Both the position numbers and the translations under genes were made by a program. Of a DNA stretch of 64,000 bases, positions 9,949-19,347 are shown piece by piece. Position 1 is the stretch's first letter; every line of letters begins with the position of its first letter. The notes below the pieces were generated by a model. The model saw only the letters and a program-made list of their open reading frames with translations, did no database searches and had not been told where the DNA came from. Source of the stretch: Cladorhizidae sp. MBARI D1340-BT2 (taxonomy: Eukaryota > Porifera > Demospongiae > Poecilosclerida > Cladorhizidae); assembly GCA_028752905.1 (NCBI GenBank), contig JAQNBH010000003.1, positions 38,996,472 through 39,060,471 on the forward strand, written 5' to 3'.

Positions 9949-10116
9949 CTCTTGGCCATGCTCCCAGACCATGAAGATGTCGTCCAAGTAGCGCCACCAG
10001 ACCAGTGGTTGTTCGTGTTTGGGTCGGGAGTCCCAGAATCTGGTCTCCAGGACTCCCATGAAAATGGTGGCAAAGGTGGGTGCACTCATGCTACCTCCCC
10101 ATACACAATATATCAC
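9847..10116 (-). pseudogene. PLE reverse transcriptase fragment
   Basis: Minus-strand frame of 89 residues with GGSMSAPTFATIFMG, RYLDDIF (the catalytic YxDD box, about 9,970-9,993) and MEALNMWRHTIKFT, the spacing of RT motifs B to D in Penelope-like elements. It is cut on both sides: upstream it runs into the 426-bp terminal block and downstream into DNA coding the proline-rich PLE tail on the other strand. The YLDD box makes the RT call fairly firm. No start, no rest of the palm or thumb domain. Confidence 0.7.
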
Positions 10117-10508
10117 CCCTACTCACTCTAAACCTCTATTCTTCCTTTTTTTCATATATTTCTATTTCATACCCACCCAATTACACACCCTGTAATGTTT
10201 CTAACAGGCACTAATTAAACACCACATACATCACAGCACCTTCAAGCCATATACACCGCACCTCATTCCCCTCACAAGCACATGTCTCACTTGTAAAAAT
10301 TGCACTGAAGAAGGAGCACCCAGAATCGCTCTGAAATATATTTGCCAAAACTTTACATTTATCAAAGACTTTTGTGAGTTCCTAGATACTAGCCTAGTAT
10401 ATATACATATATATATATAAAAACTATGTCGAGATGCCTTCCTGATGAGCCACCAGCTAGGTCCACTCGGAGCCACACCTTGACCCCTGCTCCCCGGGCT
10501 GCAGTCGG
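10083..10508 (+). repeat. PLE terminal (pseudo-LTR-like) sequence, forward copy
   Basis: Inverted partner of 7,824-8,249. Diverged forms of the same sequence occur in each tandem unit (18,316-18,608 and equivalents), where it ends at the same phrase CCCCGGGCTGCAGTCGG; that phrase therefore marks the element boundary. Confidence 0.6.
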
Positions 10509-11050
10509 ATGTCTCTTCTTGGTTGGTGGTTCTTTTGCTTTTTTCTGTGTGTCTTTGCTGCTCGAAGAAATGTTTTTGTTATTTCATTATATTATTATTA
10601 TTTTCTACGCAGATTAACTCTCTTTTTTTCCTCGTTATAGGAGTCTGATGAATGAAGCCTGGTAAAAATGGAAATTCATCAGCTTCCATCTTCCCACTCA
10701 AATGAGGTTACATGTCATTTATTTATTATATCGGACTGGATGAAGAGGGAGTGATTTTCTGTGGTGTTAGTGGTGAACCTCAAAATGAAATGTTGATGAG
10801 GTACAATAAACCAGAGAGGAGAGATGAAAACTACATCGAAACAGAGAAGCTACTTGTGCCTTCTTCAACATTTCATTTTGAGGTTATCCCGCCAATCACA
10901 GAAAATCACTCTTCCCACCATCTCGTCGGGAAATTCTAACCAATGGGAAATAAGACTCAGAAGATCCTTAGGAACTGAATAAAAAAGCAACAGAAAAATG
11001 AACACCAGAATGAATGAACGCTGGAAAAAACTACCTGAATCGACAACAAC
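10509..11050. other. Spacer with a 21-bp perfect inverted repeat
   Basis: A 21-bp sequence at 10,776-10,796 (AACCTCAAAATGAAATGTTG plus A) returns as its reverse complement at 10,865-10,885, with a 68-bp spacer. A 75-codon frame (10,712-10,939) spans it, but the symmetry explains that frame. No family recognised. Confidence 0.5.
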
Positions 11051-11587
11051 ATGGATACCACCACCGATATAATAAACACCGTGGGTGCCGAGATAGCCAC
11101 CCTGAGTGCAGAGATCACCGTCTTGAATGCTGAGAATGCCACCCTGAGTGCCGAGACCGCCGCCGTCTTGAAAGCCGATATCGACGATACCACCAAAAAA
11201 ATAGACGCCACCTTCGATGACAAAATCGAAAGTACGAATAAGATCAAGATTGTGCGTGTTCTTCCTGACAAGGAGGGTGCATCCACCAACAACAATGACG
11301 AAGAAAATAATATATCTGAATTTCCATGGATAACTAAAAATATTCAAACTTATCTAAATGAATGTATGATGCAGGGATACATGATAGAGATAGACTCATA
11401 TGATTCTGATAATGATAATACAATATATTTTTTTAAAATTATATATTATATATATGTGACAGGCTCTGGGAAAAGGGCCCACTTCGCGCAGATATTGAAA
11501 TTGAGATACAACCTAAAACAATGCCTAGGCCAAAATTTTATAAAATCCATTTTATTAGCTTATAAGTATCTATTACCTTTTAGCTAA
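11051..11587 (+). CDS. Hypothetical coiled-coil protein, 178 aa
   Basis: Open frame from ATG 11051. The first 60 residues are built from near-repeats (EIATLSAEI, ENATLSAET) giving a heptad-like coiled coil; an acidic, Asn-rich middle follows, then a hydrophobic stretch with VTGSGKRAHF. The DNA of residues about 51-68 (11,202-11,253) reappears at 17,605-17,656 next to the second virus-like copy, so this locus took part in a rearrangement. No known family; the AT-rich second half may be read-through of non-coding DNA. Confidence 0.35.
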   Translation: MDTTTDIINTVGAEIATLSAEITVLNAENATLSAETAAVLKADIDDTTKKIDATFDDKIESTNKIKIVRVLPDKEGASTNNNDEENNISEFPWITKNIQTYLNECMMQGYMIEIDSYDSDNDNTIYFFKIIYYIYVTGSGKRAHFAQILKLRYNLKQCLGQNFIKSILLAYKYLLPFS

Positions 11588-11783
11588 CTTTCTGTGAAGT
11601 TTGATGACCTAAAAGCGTCTGCTTCTTGCCGAGCGTAGCCTTAGAAAACTCGACTCAATTCTTCTCTACGCGTAACCGAGATTGAAGTTTAACTGCCGGC
11701 GGAAGAATACTACGTGCACACGGAAGTATGGGAGTTACCCGCGCGCCTTTATAACTCGTTACCACAGTAACAACAGCTGCAGA

Positions 11784-13134
11784 ATGACTTCTCAAACTAG
11801 TGCTCGAGAAGCTGCTAGAGCTGTGAATGGTTTGCTTCACTTTGTGAGAAAGACCAACAACCCTTGCTGGATATCTTACAAAACTACTTCAACACTCCTT
11901 TTGAAGGAGAAATGGACAGTGATGATGTGACTGGAGCAGCAAATCATGGTAAGTTTAGTGAAGACATAGGTGTGTGTCCATAGCCAAAAAATAATAATAA
12001 AATCATACTACTGAATAGCTGAATAGCAAAATATACACTGTATTGACAAAAATTTGTATTTAGGAGTAATGTGGAGTAATGTGTTGGAATTATAGTACAT
12101 CTGTGTGCATACTATTTACAGAGACAGAACTTTTGTGCAATAGCAGAGTGGTAGAGGTTGGCGAGATGGGTGTGGAGGAGGAGATCAGTGAGGATGAAGA
12201 AATTGAGGAGGAAGATTTGGACCGTGATGAGCAAGTGAGTGAAGCCCTGGAGAATCTTCGCATGATTGATGGCATCGAACCAACTCTTTCCGACATCGAG
12301 GAAAATAAGCAAGTTGGAGATTTCTTGGATGCTGGATGTGGTTGTCGTCTTCGTGATGGGGGAAGTTTCTCTTTCCCATTTTCCTTGACAGCATGTCTTT
12401 GATTTCGCTCACACTGCAATTCCCAGACACACAATGAGTTGGACATCTTGCTTGGGCAGCTCATGGCTACCTCAAATTCGATGGAGATGGTTCGGCATTC
12501 ACTGTTGAGTCGACAGAAAAAGTACACAAAATATTACCATCAGGGGCAACCAGTGTGTCCTTCCATGTTTCGTTACCTTCACACTGTTGGCGAGAAACGA
12601 ATGAAGAACTTGGTGACACACTTCAAGGACAATGGGCTTGCACCACGTGTCCATGGAAACACCAGGCGTCTTCCTCACAATGCCCTTGCATTTGCTTAGG
12701 TAGAGTTTATTGTCAGATTCTTACTAAACTCTGCTGATCAGAATGGCCTGCTCCTTCATGGTCGCATACCAGGTTATAGCAGATCTGACATCAAGCTGCT
12801 ACCTTCTAGCATGTCCAAGAGAGGGATCCGGAGGGTGTATTGTGAAGCTGCTAACTCCACACCCTGTGCATGTCCTGCTGCATACTCCACCTTCAATAAG
12901 CTCTGGCAGTCACTGCTTCCATCCATTATTATTATGAAACCTATGTCTGACTTGTGCTGGCAATGCCAACAGAACAGTACAGCTATCCTCCGAGCTGCTA
13001 ACTGTCCTGATGTGGAGAAATGTGCTACTATAAAAGCAGCAGAAGAGCACCTTCAAATTGTGCAGCTGGAAAGGTCGTTCTACAAAACCACCTGTGACGA
13101 GTGCTGGCGAGAAGTCCGGGAGTACTTCACCTGA
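11784..13134 (+). pseudogene. DUF7869-type transposon protein, N-terminal half, decayed
   Basis: Plus-strand exon-like pieces. The first (ATG 11784 to about 11,949, followed by GTAAGT) starts MTSQTSAREAARAV and needs one frameshift. The second (from about 12,118) is acidic, then has LDILLGQLMA, GLAPRVHGNTRRLPHNAL, GRIPGYSRSDIKLLPSS, MKPMSDLCWQCQQNSTAI and ERSFYKTTCDECW. These match the N-terminal half of a large uncharacterised protein common in sponge and cnidarian genomes that ends in a DUF7869 (DDE-like) domain. Damage: a frame change near 12,400 and an in-frame TAG at 12,697-12,699. The C-terminal DDE-like part is missing here, but a matching part lies in each tandem unit (18.6-19.0 kb). 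Confidence 0.65.
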
Positions 13135-13136
13135 AG

Positions 13137-13309
13137 ATGAGAAGGATTGTACCTGTCCTTTGCCAGCTGTCCCCAAGCCTTCCAGCACTCCCTCCTCACC
13201 AACTGGTAATCAGAATAAAGAGGATTATCTTCCCTCTGCCAAGAAACGCACTTGTATGATCTGCAGAAAGGAGGGACATAACAGTAGATCAGCAACAATA
13301 AGTCTTTAA
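13137..13309 (+). pseudogene. Zinc-knuckle-like tail fragment
   Basis: In the frame overlapping the end of the preceding pseudogene, a Pro/Ser-rich linker leads to RTCMICRKEGHNSRSA, a CX2CX4H pattern like CCHC knuckles at the ends of transposases, with the final Cys lost. The frame ends at 13,309. Probably a fused piece of another transposon. Confidence 0.4.
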
Positions 13310-13439
13310 CCAATGTTGTTGTAACACTGTATAATAATTATTATTCTTGTCCTACTTTTTATCTAATAATAGTTTGTTCTAACAACAACAAAAGAGAGAA
13401 AACTGGGTTAGGACAAGTAGCCGGCTTACTGCTGACCTG

Positions 13440-13985
13440 AAACTAAGTTTAATAAACACTAACTGTAGGCTAGAAACAAGTTAACTATGGGCTAGAAACT
13501 AAACACTAACTATGGGCTAAATAAATAAAGGTTAACTGTGGGCTAGAAAACAAGTTAAACAAAGGCTACCTGTGAACAAAGGCTAACTGTGGGCTAGAAA
13601 ACAAGTTAAATAAAGGCTAACTGTGGGCTAGAAAACAAGTTAAATAAAGGCTAACTGTGGGCTAGAAAACAAGTTAAACAAAGGCTAACTGTGGGTTAGA
13701 AAAGAAGTTCAATAAAGGCTAACTGTGGGCTAGAAAACAAGTTAAATAAAGGCTAACTGTGGGCTAGAAAACAAGTTAAATAAAGACTATGGGCTAGAAA
13801 ACAGGTTAAATAAAGGCTAACTGTGGGCTAGAAAACGAGTTAAACAAAGGCTACCTGTGAACAAAGGCTAACTGTAGGATAGAAATCAAGTTAAACAAAG
13901 GCTAACTGTGGGCTTCTTAGAAAACAAGTTAAACAAAGGCCAACTGTGAGCTAGAGAACAAGTTAAACAAAAAAGTTACAGTTGG
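13440..13985. repeat. Tandem repeat, 34-bp unit, about 15 copies
   Basis: Unit AAGGCTAACTGTGGGCTAGAAAACAAGTTAAATA, with copies 34 bp apart at 13,621, 13,655 and 13,689 and degenerate or shortened copies at both ends. It abuts the second copy of the virus-like element. There is no unique spacer pattern, so this is not a CRISPR array. Confidence 0.85.
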
Positions 13986-14144
13986 TGGGCTAGTACTATC
14001 TCTCACCTGCTTTTCCTCCCAAGAATAGCTGCTTGATTCATGGAGGCACGAAGTTTTGGGGGGCTCTAGTGGTGTTCTAAGTCCTTGGCTGCGCCGTGGA
14101 AGCGAAGAAAAGCTCCTCCAAGAAGTGTGTGACTTCTCCACGAA

Positions 14145-14606
14145 CTATGAAGCTTGCACTGGTTTCCATTCGACGTCCATTTTTTTGGTCAATTCGCCAA
14201 CTTCGAGTACACCTTCTTCGGGTGGTATTAGAGGGGCATCTTGCGAAAGCAATCCAGCAAACTCGTCAGATTTTTGATTTCCCATATCACCACTTGCTGC
14301 ATTTCGTGCAAGAACGTTGGCAACATTGTTTCCAACTATTTGACCCATCAAAGAATAATGGGTGCCATCAGCAATGTGGTCCACAAGTGCAGATGTTATT
14401 CCTGCAGTGTGCAGAACTGCCACTTGATGTGCATCTAAAGGAGCAAACTGAAGAGTCTGTGGATCTTCGAGTTTCACAAGTTTATTATTATTGCCACTGC
14501 TGTCAATGCTGGTTGTTGTAGTAGTATTAGATTGGGTTTTTTTCTTTTGTGTTTTTTCCTGTTGCAATCCACGCAGCTGCTTTTCCAAAGCTTTAATCTG
14601 AGACAT
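14145..14606 (-). pseudogene. ORF A, second copy, 3' truncated
   Basis: Same frame as 199-990 from ATG 14606 with a few substitutions, but cut at the duplication breakpoint after EWKPVQ, so the last 110 or so residues are missing. Confidence 0.6.
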
Positions 14607-14740
14607 AGTCAACAACAAATAAAGTATGCAAAGTAAATGCCTTTTATAAGGGGGGGAAAGTGTTAATTACGGATACCGGTTATCCTGTTTCCTGATTCCT
14701 GAATCAGACTTTTAGTATTCCTTGTTTGTGTGTGACACAG

Positions 14741-15014
14741 ATGGAAGCAGAAAAGAAAAAAATGAAGGGGAGGGGATAACACCGACGACGACGACAGCAT
14801 CTTCTTGGGTTCTGGGACAACCGATTCCCAGATCAAATAATATCGACATACCAAATAACAAGTAAGTTTTTTAAATCTCATTTACTTTTTTTCTTCTTTT
14901 TTTTCTTTTCTCTCTCTGTCCTATTTTTTTTCTAATTCATATATATATTTTTATTCATTTAGAGAAAGACGACCAGACTGTTATTGCAACTGCTCAAAAT
15001 GTGTTAAAAAGTGA
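14741..15014 (+). pseudogene. Small spliced Cys-rich gene, second copy, frameshifted
   Basis: Counterpart of 1125-1399. ATG, donor, acceptor and the Cys-cluster exon are all present, but the A-rich stretch in exon 1 is one base shorter and the frame runs into a stop. Confidence 0.5.
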
Positions 15015-15050
15015 CACATTTAATATATTATTATTAGATCATTATTTATG

Positions 15051-16387
15051 GATCATAAATTTTACAAAATCCTGCATAAGGGTAAGAAAAAACAGAACAT
15101 GGTCCATGTGAAATTTCAATGCACATGCAAGGAACTTGTCTGTTCATGATGGACGAATAATTATTCATCAGATAACCAGTTACTATTTAATTGTAGGGCT
15201 TTGGAAGAACATCACCAGGTTTTCTCAAGTAAGATCTGATTTCGTGAATGTCCATCCTTGCACTTATTTCTCCACAATCATCTGCAGGTAAGTTATTGCA
15301 GGTAACAACGACGTGAGGAGGATGCAGCAAAGGCACAGTCGTTCCGTGAACATCTACCGTTGTAGCTGTTCCTCCCATCAGTTGCAGCATTAATGTTCTC
15401 TTCCCTTTTAACCAGCATTTTGGTGCTTCATCGAATAATACAACTGGATGATGCAGGCAAGGGCTCATTTTTCCGACGCCTTTGGCCGAAATGTTCAGAT
15501 GGCCAACCCTGTTGTTCCAATTCAACTATTCACTGACCCACGTTTTGCCAACATTAGGTGGTCCTAGGAGAACAAGACTTTTCTTGCTGTTTGTGCTCTC
15601 TCTCATTTGTGTCAATCTAGCCATATGTATCATTAAATCGTAAGGCCTCTCCTGCATGATAACCCATTCAAACCAATACAAGGCAGTTGCAAAAGGAAGG
15701 GCTTTTATTTTTTCTTTGAGTCTTGCATTCTCATCACAAGAAAACAAGTACCTAAAATAAGATTCCAAATGAGTTTGGTGACTCACAAAATAATCAGAGT
15801 CGCCTTCATCAAAAAAATTCTGTCTCATGTCGATAATGGATCTCAGCCCATCTTTTTCAATTCATTTTTTTATTTTTGCTTTTAACCGGACCAGTGTGCT
15901 CTTTGCCACAGGGTCGTTATTGTTCTGTGTTCTCAGTTTAAGTTCGACTGGTTCGATTGATTTGTCGGCATCCTCAGGTTCGCCAGCTCGATCCCCCACG
16001 CCATTAAGATTTTCTTTCAAAATGTAAAGGAGCAACTTTTCATAATCATAAATTTAAAAAAACTTTGGATTTTTCAGACTGTCCCCAGATTCAAGCAAAC
16101 TGTCATTCAATAGGTTTTGTAAACTTCTTCGAGTGAAACACGGTAGACTGGAAATTACAATATTTAAATGAGGAGTTGAACCTGCATTTCCTTCTTCATA
16201 TGTAATGGTGCATTCGAATGACTGCAATGCTCGAAAGTGCTTTAGATATGTAGTGGTACATTGAAGACAACAAGATATTCCGAGTCAAATAATCTGCATC
16301 CATCCAACCTGCATTTGCTGAAAGAACAACAAATGCTTTTTCATACTGTTTCCCATATACCATTTCTTTCGAATATATCTGATTCAT
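15051..16387 (-). pseudogene. Rep-like gene, second copy
   Basis: Counterpart of 1431-2780. The Walker A (GPPNVGKT) and Walker B (VVLFDEA) parts are preserved and the same TAG separates them (15,526-15,528). Further damage includes deletions near 16,222 and 16,055 in the nickase region and near 15,188 and 15,074 in the C-terminal part. Confidence 0.65.
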
Positions 16388-16634
16388 GATTTATGTAGAA
16401 CGCATGCACGCGCACTAATGCATTTTATAGTCTGACAAACCAATCTGAACAAATTAACAAGTAATTCTTATCAGGTTAATTACTAAATAGTCCCACACTG
16501 TGCTGTATTATACATGTGATGCTCAGCAATAGCAACATTAAATCATAATCAGTTATCACACCAGGAAAATTGTTTTCCTATAAAAACAGGCTGGAGGAAA
16601 TCAGAGAAAAGTACACTGCTTGAAGAAGGAAAAT

Positions 16635-17168
16635 ATGTCACTGAAGCATCCACCATCAACTATCTTCAAATCCGAAGCGAAAAAACGCAAACACGGCTTC
16701 AAGGAAGAAATGCTGAATCTAGCCTTCGATTGGTTTTTGGCGAATTGCACGGAAGAAGATCCGTTAGAAATCGAAATTAGTAATTTACCAGACCAATACA
16801 GAGAATCATTTGATACACTCACTGTTGGCATAGAAGGCTTGTATGCTTGGGGATTGTTACCCAAGGATTGCAACCGCCTATACGAATTTGTAGCAGAAGA
16901 AATAGCTGAAAAACCTGTTGCATTGATTACATTGACAGACACTTTGATAAAATCTAAATGGAAACTGGAATTAGTTGGTGGAGGACCAGAAGCCACTGTT
17001 CTTAAGAATACAGCTGACTGGAGCATATTCATAAAAAAATTTGTATCGGGATATCACGAATCTCTAAACGAAAGTTGTTGGTGCATAAGAAAAGAAGTTA
17101 TGCTGTCTACCAGAAAACCAGCAAAGGAAGTCAGCTGTCTAAAAGTCTCTGGTGCCTACCAAATTATG
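16635..17168 (+). pseudogene. ORF C 5' part, second copy
   Basis: Same sequence as 3028-3561, starting at ATG 16635 behind the same TATA. It runs into the PLE fragment; the 3' part of ORF C is absent here. Confidence 0.5.
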
Positions 17169-17604
17169 CAAAACCTCCCCTGTGATACCTTTCCAAATCC
17201 CACCTCACCCAAACACCCTCCAAATACCCGTCTGCAAACCCCAAACCCCTCCCAATCCCACATTGCCACCAATAACTGCTCCCCGGTTGGCCATCCCCAC
17301 GCCCCTGCCCACCCCAAACCCCACCAACCCCGAGATCCATGAGATGGAGGAGGAGATGAATGCCACCCAGGGGCCACCCACCCCATCTCCACCCACCAGC
17401 CCGTCTACGAGCCAAGATGAGGACTCCTCACTGCCCCTCACCTCTGGGTCATCGGACCCACCCACACCACCATCACCTCAGCGTCCGATGGGGATGGGGG
17501 AGGGACTACTCCATGCCAGGAGAGCGTTCCGGAGGAAGACTGCCTACCACCTCAGGGTGAAAACCCACCTCAAGTTCCTCCGGGACTCAAAGTCCCACCA
17601 CCAC
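17169..17604 (+). mobile_element. PLE N-terminal fragment, second copy, shortened
   Basis: Copy of 3,562-3,997, cut right after the FLRDSKSHHH codons, where it is joined to a 52-bp piece of 11,202-11,253. Confidence 0.6.
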
Positions 17605-17656
17605 AAATAGACGCCACCTTCGATGACAAAATCGAAAGTACGAATAAGATCAAGAT
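17605..17656 (+). repeat. 52-bp piece of the 11,051 ORF at a junction
   Basis: AATAGACGCCACCTTCGATG and the following 32 bases match 11,202-11,253. To the right the sequence continues as CATGTCCTACCAACATTAAA, which is unit sequence found at 27,113 and 37,923. Confidence 0.7.
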
Positions 17657-17733
17657 CATGTCCTACCAACATTAAACCTTATTTCTAGCTCTGTCTTTTG
17701 GGTCCATTTAAATTATTTTGTGTTATATCCTAG

Positions 17734-17956
17734 GAGAAGGAGATGGAGGAGAGGGAGAAGAAGATCGAGGAGAGGGAGAAGGGGATGGAGTAGTGGGAGA
17801 AGAAGATGGAGGAGTGGGAGGAGAAGATGAAGGAGAAGATGAAGGAGAGCGAGGAGAGGGAGAAGGAGATGAGGAAAGAGATGGAGCAGAGGACTTTGCT
17901 TTTCCAGGAGATGGAAATTCGGCATCAGGAGGATACGGTATCCCTCAAGAATGAGG
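17734..17956 (+). CDS. Coiled-coil exon (Glu/Lys/Met-rich)
   Basis: Exon-like block after a TATATCCTAG acceptor and ending AATGAG before GTATGA. The frame reads as repeated MEEREKKIEEREKG heptads, then FQEMEIRHQEDTVSLKNE, a long charged coiled coil. A TAG at 17,791-17,793 interrupts it. The equivalent exon in the other units (27,187-27,323; 37,999-38,135) is shorter and lacks the C-terminal part. A TC-rich reverse-complement-like block follows at 17,990-18,080. Confidence 0.4.
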
Positions 17957-18086
17957 TATGAAATTGGAGGTCTCACTGATTCAATATTAATCTTCTCCCT
18001 CTCCTCCATCTCCTTCTCCCTCTCCTTCTCCCTCTCCTTCTCCCTCTCCTCCATCTTCTTCTCCCTCTCCTCCATCTTCTTACAAA

Positions 18087-18330
18087 CAACTCTGGTTTTG
18101 GCATGAACAATCTAAATCCCAACACAGAACAACGCTGGTTTTGGCATGAATAAAATGTAGGATTGGGAACAAATAGCTATGGATTCAATAGTGGGTATGG
18201 TACAAACAATACGGGGTATGGAATGAATAGTATCAATCCGAATTTTAATCCAACCACTTCTATTCAAACTTTCTCTAACATACAAACAAATTTCATGCAT
18301 CCAGCCACCACTCTAACAGGCACTAATTAA
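18087..18330 (+). pseudogene. Gly/Asn-rich (FG-like) C-terminal exon, unit 1
   Basis: Plus-strand frame with NNSGFGMNNLNPN, GYGTNNTGYGMNSINPNF and a Ser/Thr-rich end TLTGTN before TAA 18,328-18,330. FG/GN-repeat composition resembles nucleoporin-like or low-complexity tails. The frame needs shifts to stay open, so it is broken here. The stop lies within the first bases of the PLE-derived terminal block. Confidence 0.35.
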
Positions 18331-18608
18331 ACACCACACTCATGTAACACCCTCACACCGCACCCTCATCCACTGTTAGAGCACATGTCATAAATAGGCA
18401 CTGAAGAAGGTCACACAAATTGACTGAAATATATTTGCCAATATACTACAGTTGTGAGTTCATAGGATTAATATCGATTGTAACTATTAACCTACAGCTA
18501 GATACCCTTCCTCGATAAATAAGTTAGTAAGATGTCTAGATGTGATGAACCTCCAGCTAGATCCACCAGAAGCCACACCATGACCCCTGCTCCCCGGGCT
18601 GCAGTCGG
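18316..18608 (+). repeat. Diverged PLE terminal sequence, unit 1
   Basis: Shares AACAGGCACTAATTAAACAC, GCACTGAAGAAGG, CTGAAATATATTTGCCA and the final CCCCGGGCTGCAGTCGG with 10,200-10,508. It ends exactly where the DUF7869-like coding sequence begins. Confidence 0.6.
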
Positions 18609-19005
18609 GGACCATAGCCTCCAGGGGCAATCAACACTAGCCCCTAGCCCTAGCATTGGCAAGGGAGCAAACTGCACCATTAGCCTTCTCCACCACGTCC
18701 TCAGCAACCACAGTTTAGGAGAGATCAACCTCAACCTACATGCAGACAATTGCTCAGGCCAAAATAAGAATCGCTTTCTAATGCAATACCTAGCATGGCG
18801 TGTTCTGGCTGGACTAAACAAAAACATTGAGATCTCGTTCATGCTTGTTGGACACACGAAATGTGCCCCTGACTGGTGTTTTGGCCTGCTGGAGCACAAG
18901 TTCAGACGGACAAAGGTCGGTTGCTTGGATGACATTGTCAGTGTTGTGAACACATCTGCAGTAGTTAACCACACCCAGTCTAAGAATAGACAACGTCAAA
19001 CATAG
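18532..19005 (+). pseudogene. Chimeric ORF: PLE terminus + DUF7869 DDE-like fragment, unit 1
   Basis: 157-residue frame from ATG 18532. Residues 1-26 (PPARSTRSHTMTPAPRAAVG) are coded by the PLE terminal sequence and match a frame at 10,426. From about residue 40 it becomes a DUF7869-type fragment: GKGANC, HADNCSGQNKNR, QYLAWRVLAG, VGHTKCAPDWCFG, HKFRRTKVG. In related proteins this is the DDE/RNase H-like core, the Asp of HADN and the HTK-PD segment being conserved. It would follow the N-terminal half found at 11.8-13.1 kb, with the linking region missing. It ends soon after VVNTSAVVNH. Too short to be an active transposase. Confidence 0.65.
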
Positions 19006-19205
19006 CTAACCAACTGTCTAAACTCTTTATAACTATAATATTAACTAGTCGACCGCACACCGCTTCTCAGAAAGAGTCCAGTCCACAACTGCCAAGCATT
19101 AGCTGATTGAACGTGTTCGTCCCACCTAATTCAGGTATACGGAAGTATGTCATGGTGCACGCGAGAATTGTTCCAGACGAAGAAACAGGGACTACTTTAC
19201 TTATC

Positions 19206-19343
19206 AAAGAGTAATGTGTGCCATCAGCAATGTGGTCCACGAGTGCAGACGTTATTCCTGCAGTGTGCAGAGCTGCCACTTGATGTGCATCCAAAGGAGC
19301 AAACTGAAGGGTCTGTGGATCTTCGAGTTTATTAGGTTTATTA
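19206..19343 (-). pseudogene. Inverted fragment of virus-like ORF A, unit 1
   Basis: Minus-strand frame repeats the ORF A block DAHQVAALHTAGITSALVDH and DGTHYSL, matching 738-866 at the DNA level with about a dozen changes. Beyond both ends the sequence differs. On the plus strand just before it, IVPDEETG recalls ORF B, so pieces of ORF A and ORF B from a relative lie here in opposite orientation. Confidence 0.6.
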
Positions 19344-19347
19344 TTGC

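Larger units (their letters stand above)
14151..17604. repeat. Segmental duplication, copy 2
   Basis: Direct copy of 535-3,997. The left side joins the 34-bp tandem repeat flank; the right side joins a 52-bp piece of the 11,051 ORF. It carries several small deletions (near 15,074, 15,188, 16,055, 16,222) absent from copy 1, so it is the more decayed copy. Confidence 0.85.

Noticed and set aside
10426..10510. CTGATGAGCCACCAGC as a PLE hammerhead ribozyme core
   Set aside because: PLE pseudo-LTRs often carry hammerhead motifs and CTGATGAG fits the core start, but I could not find the required GAAA segment and pairing stems, so it is not called. A covariance-model search would decide.
12090..12527. 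145-codon minus-strand ORF
   Set aside because: Antisense of the acidic exon of the DUF7869-type gene; Ser-rich by complementarity.
13440..13985. Regular repeats that could suggest a CRISPR array
   Set aside because: Repeats are directly contiguous with a 34-bp period and no unique spacers, in a eukaryotic context. The same applies to the 41-bp array at 28,062-28,540.
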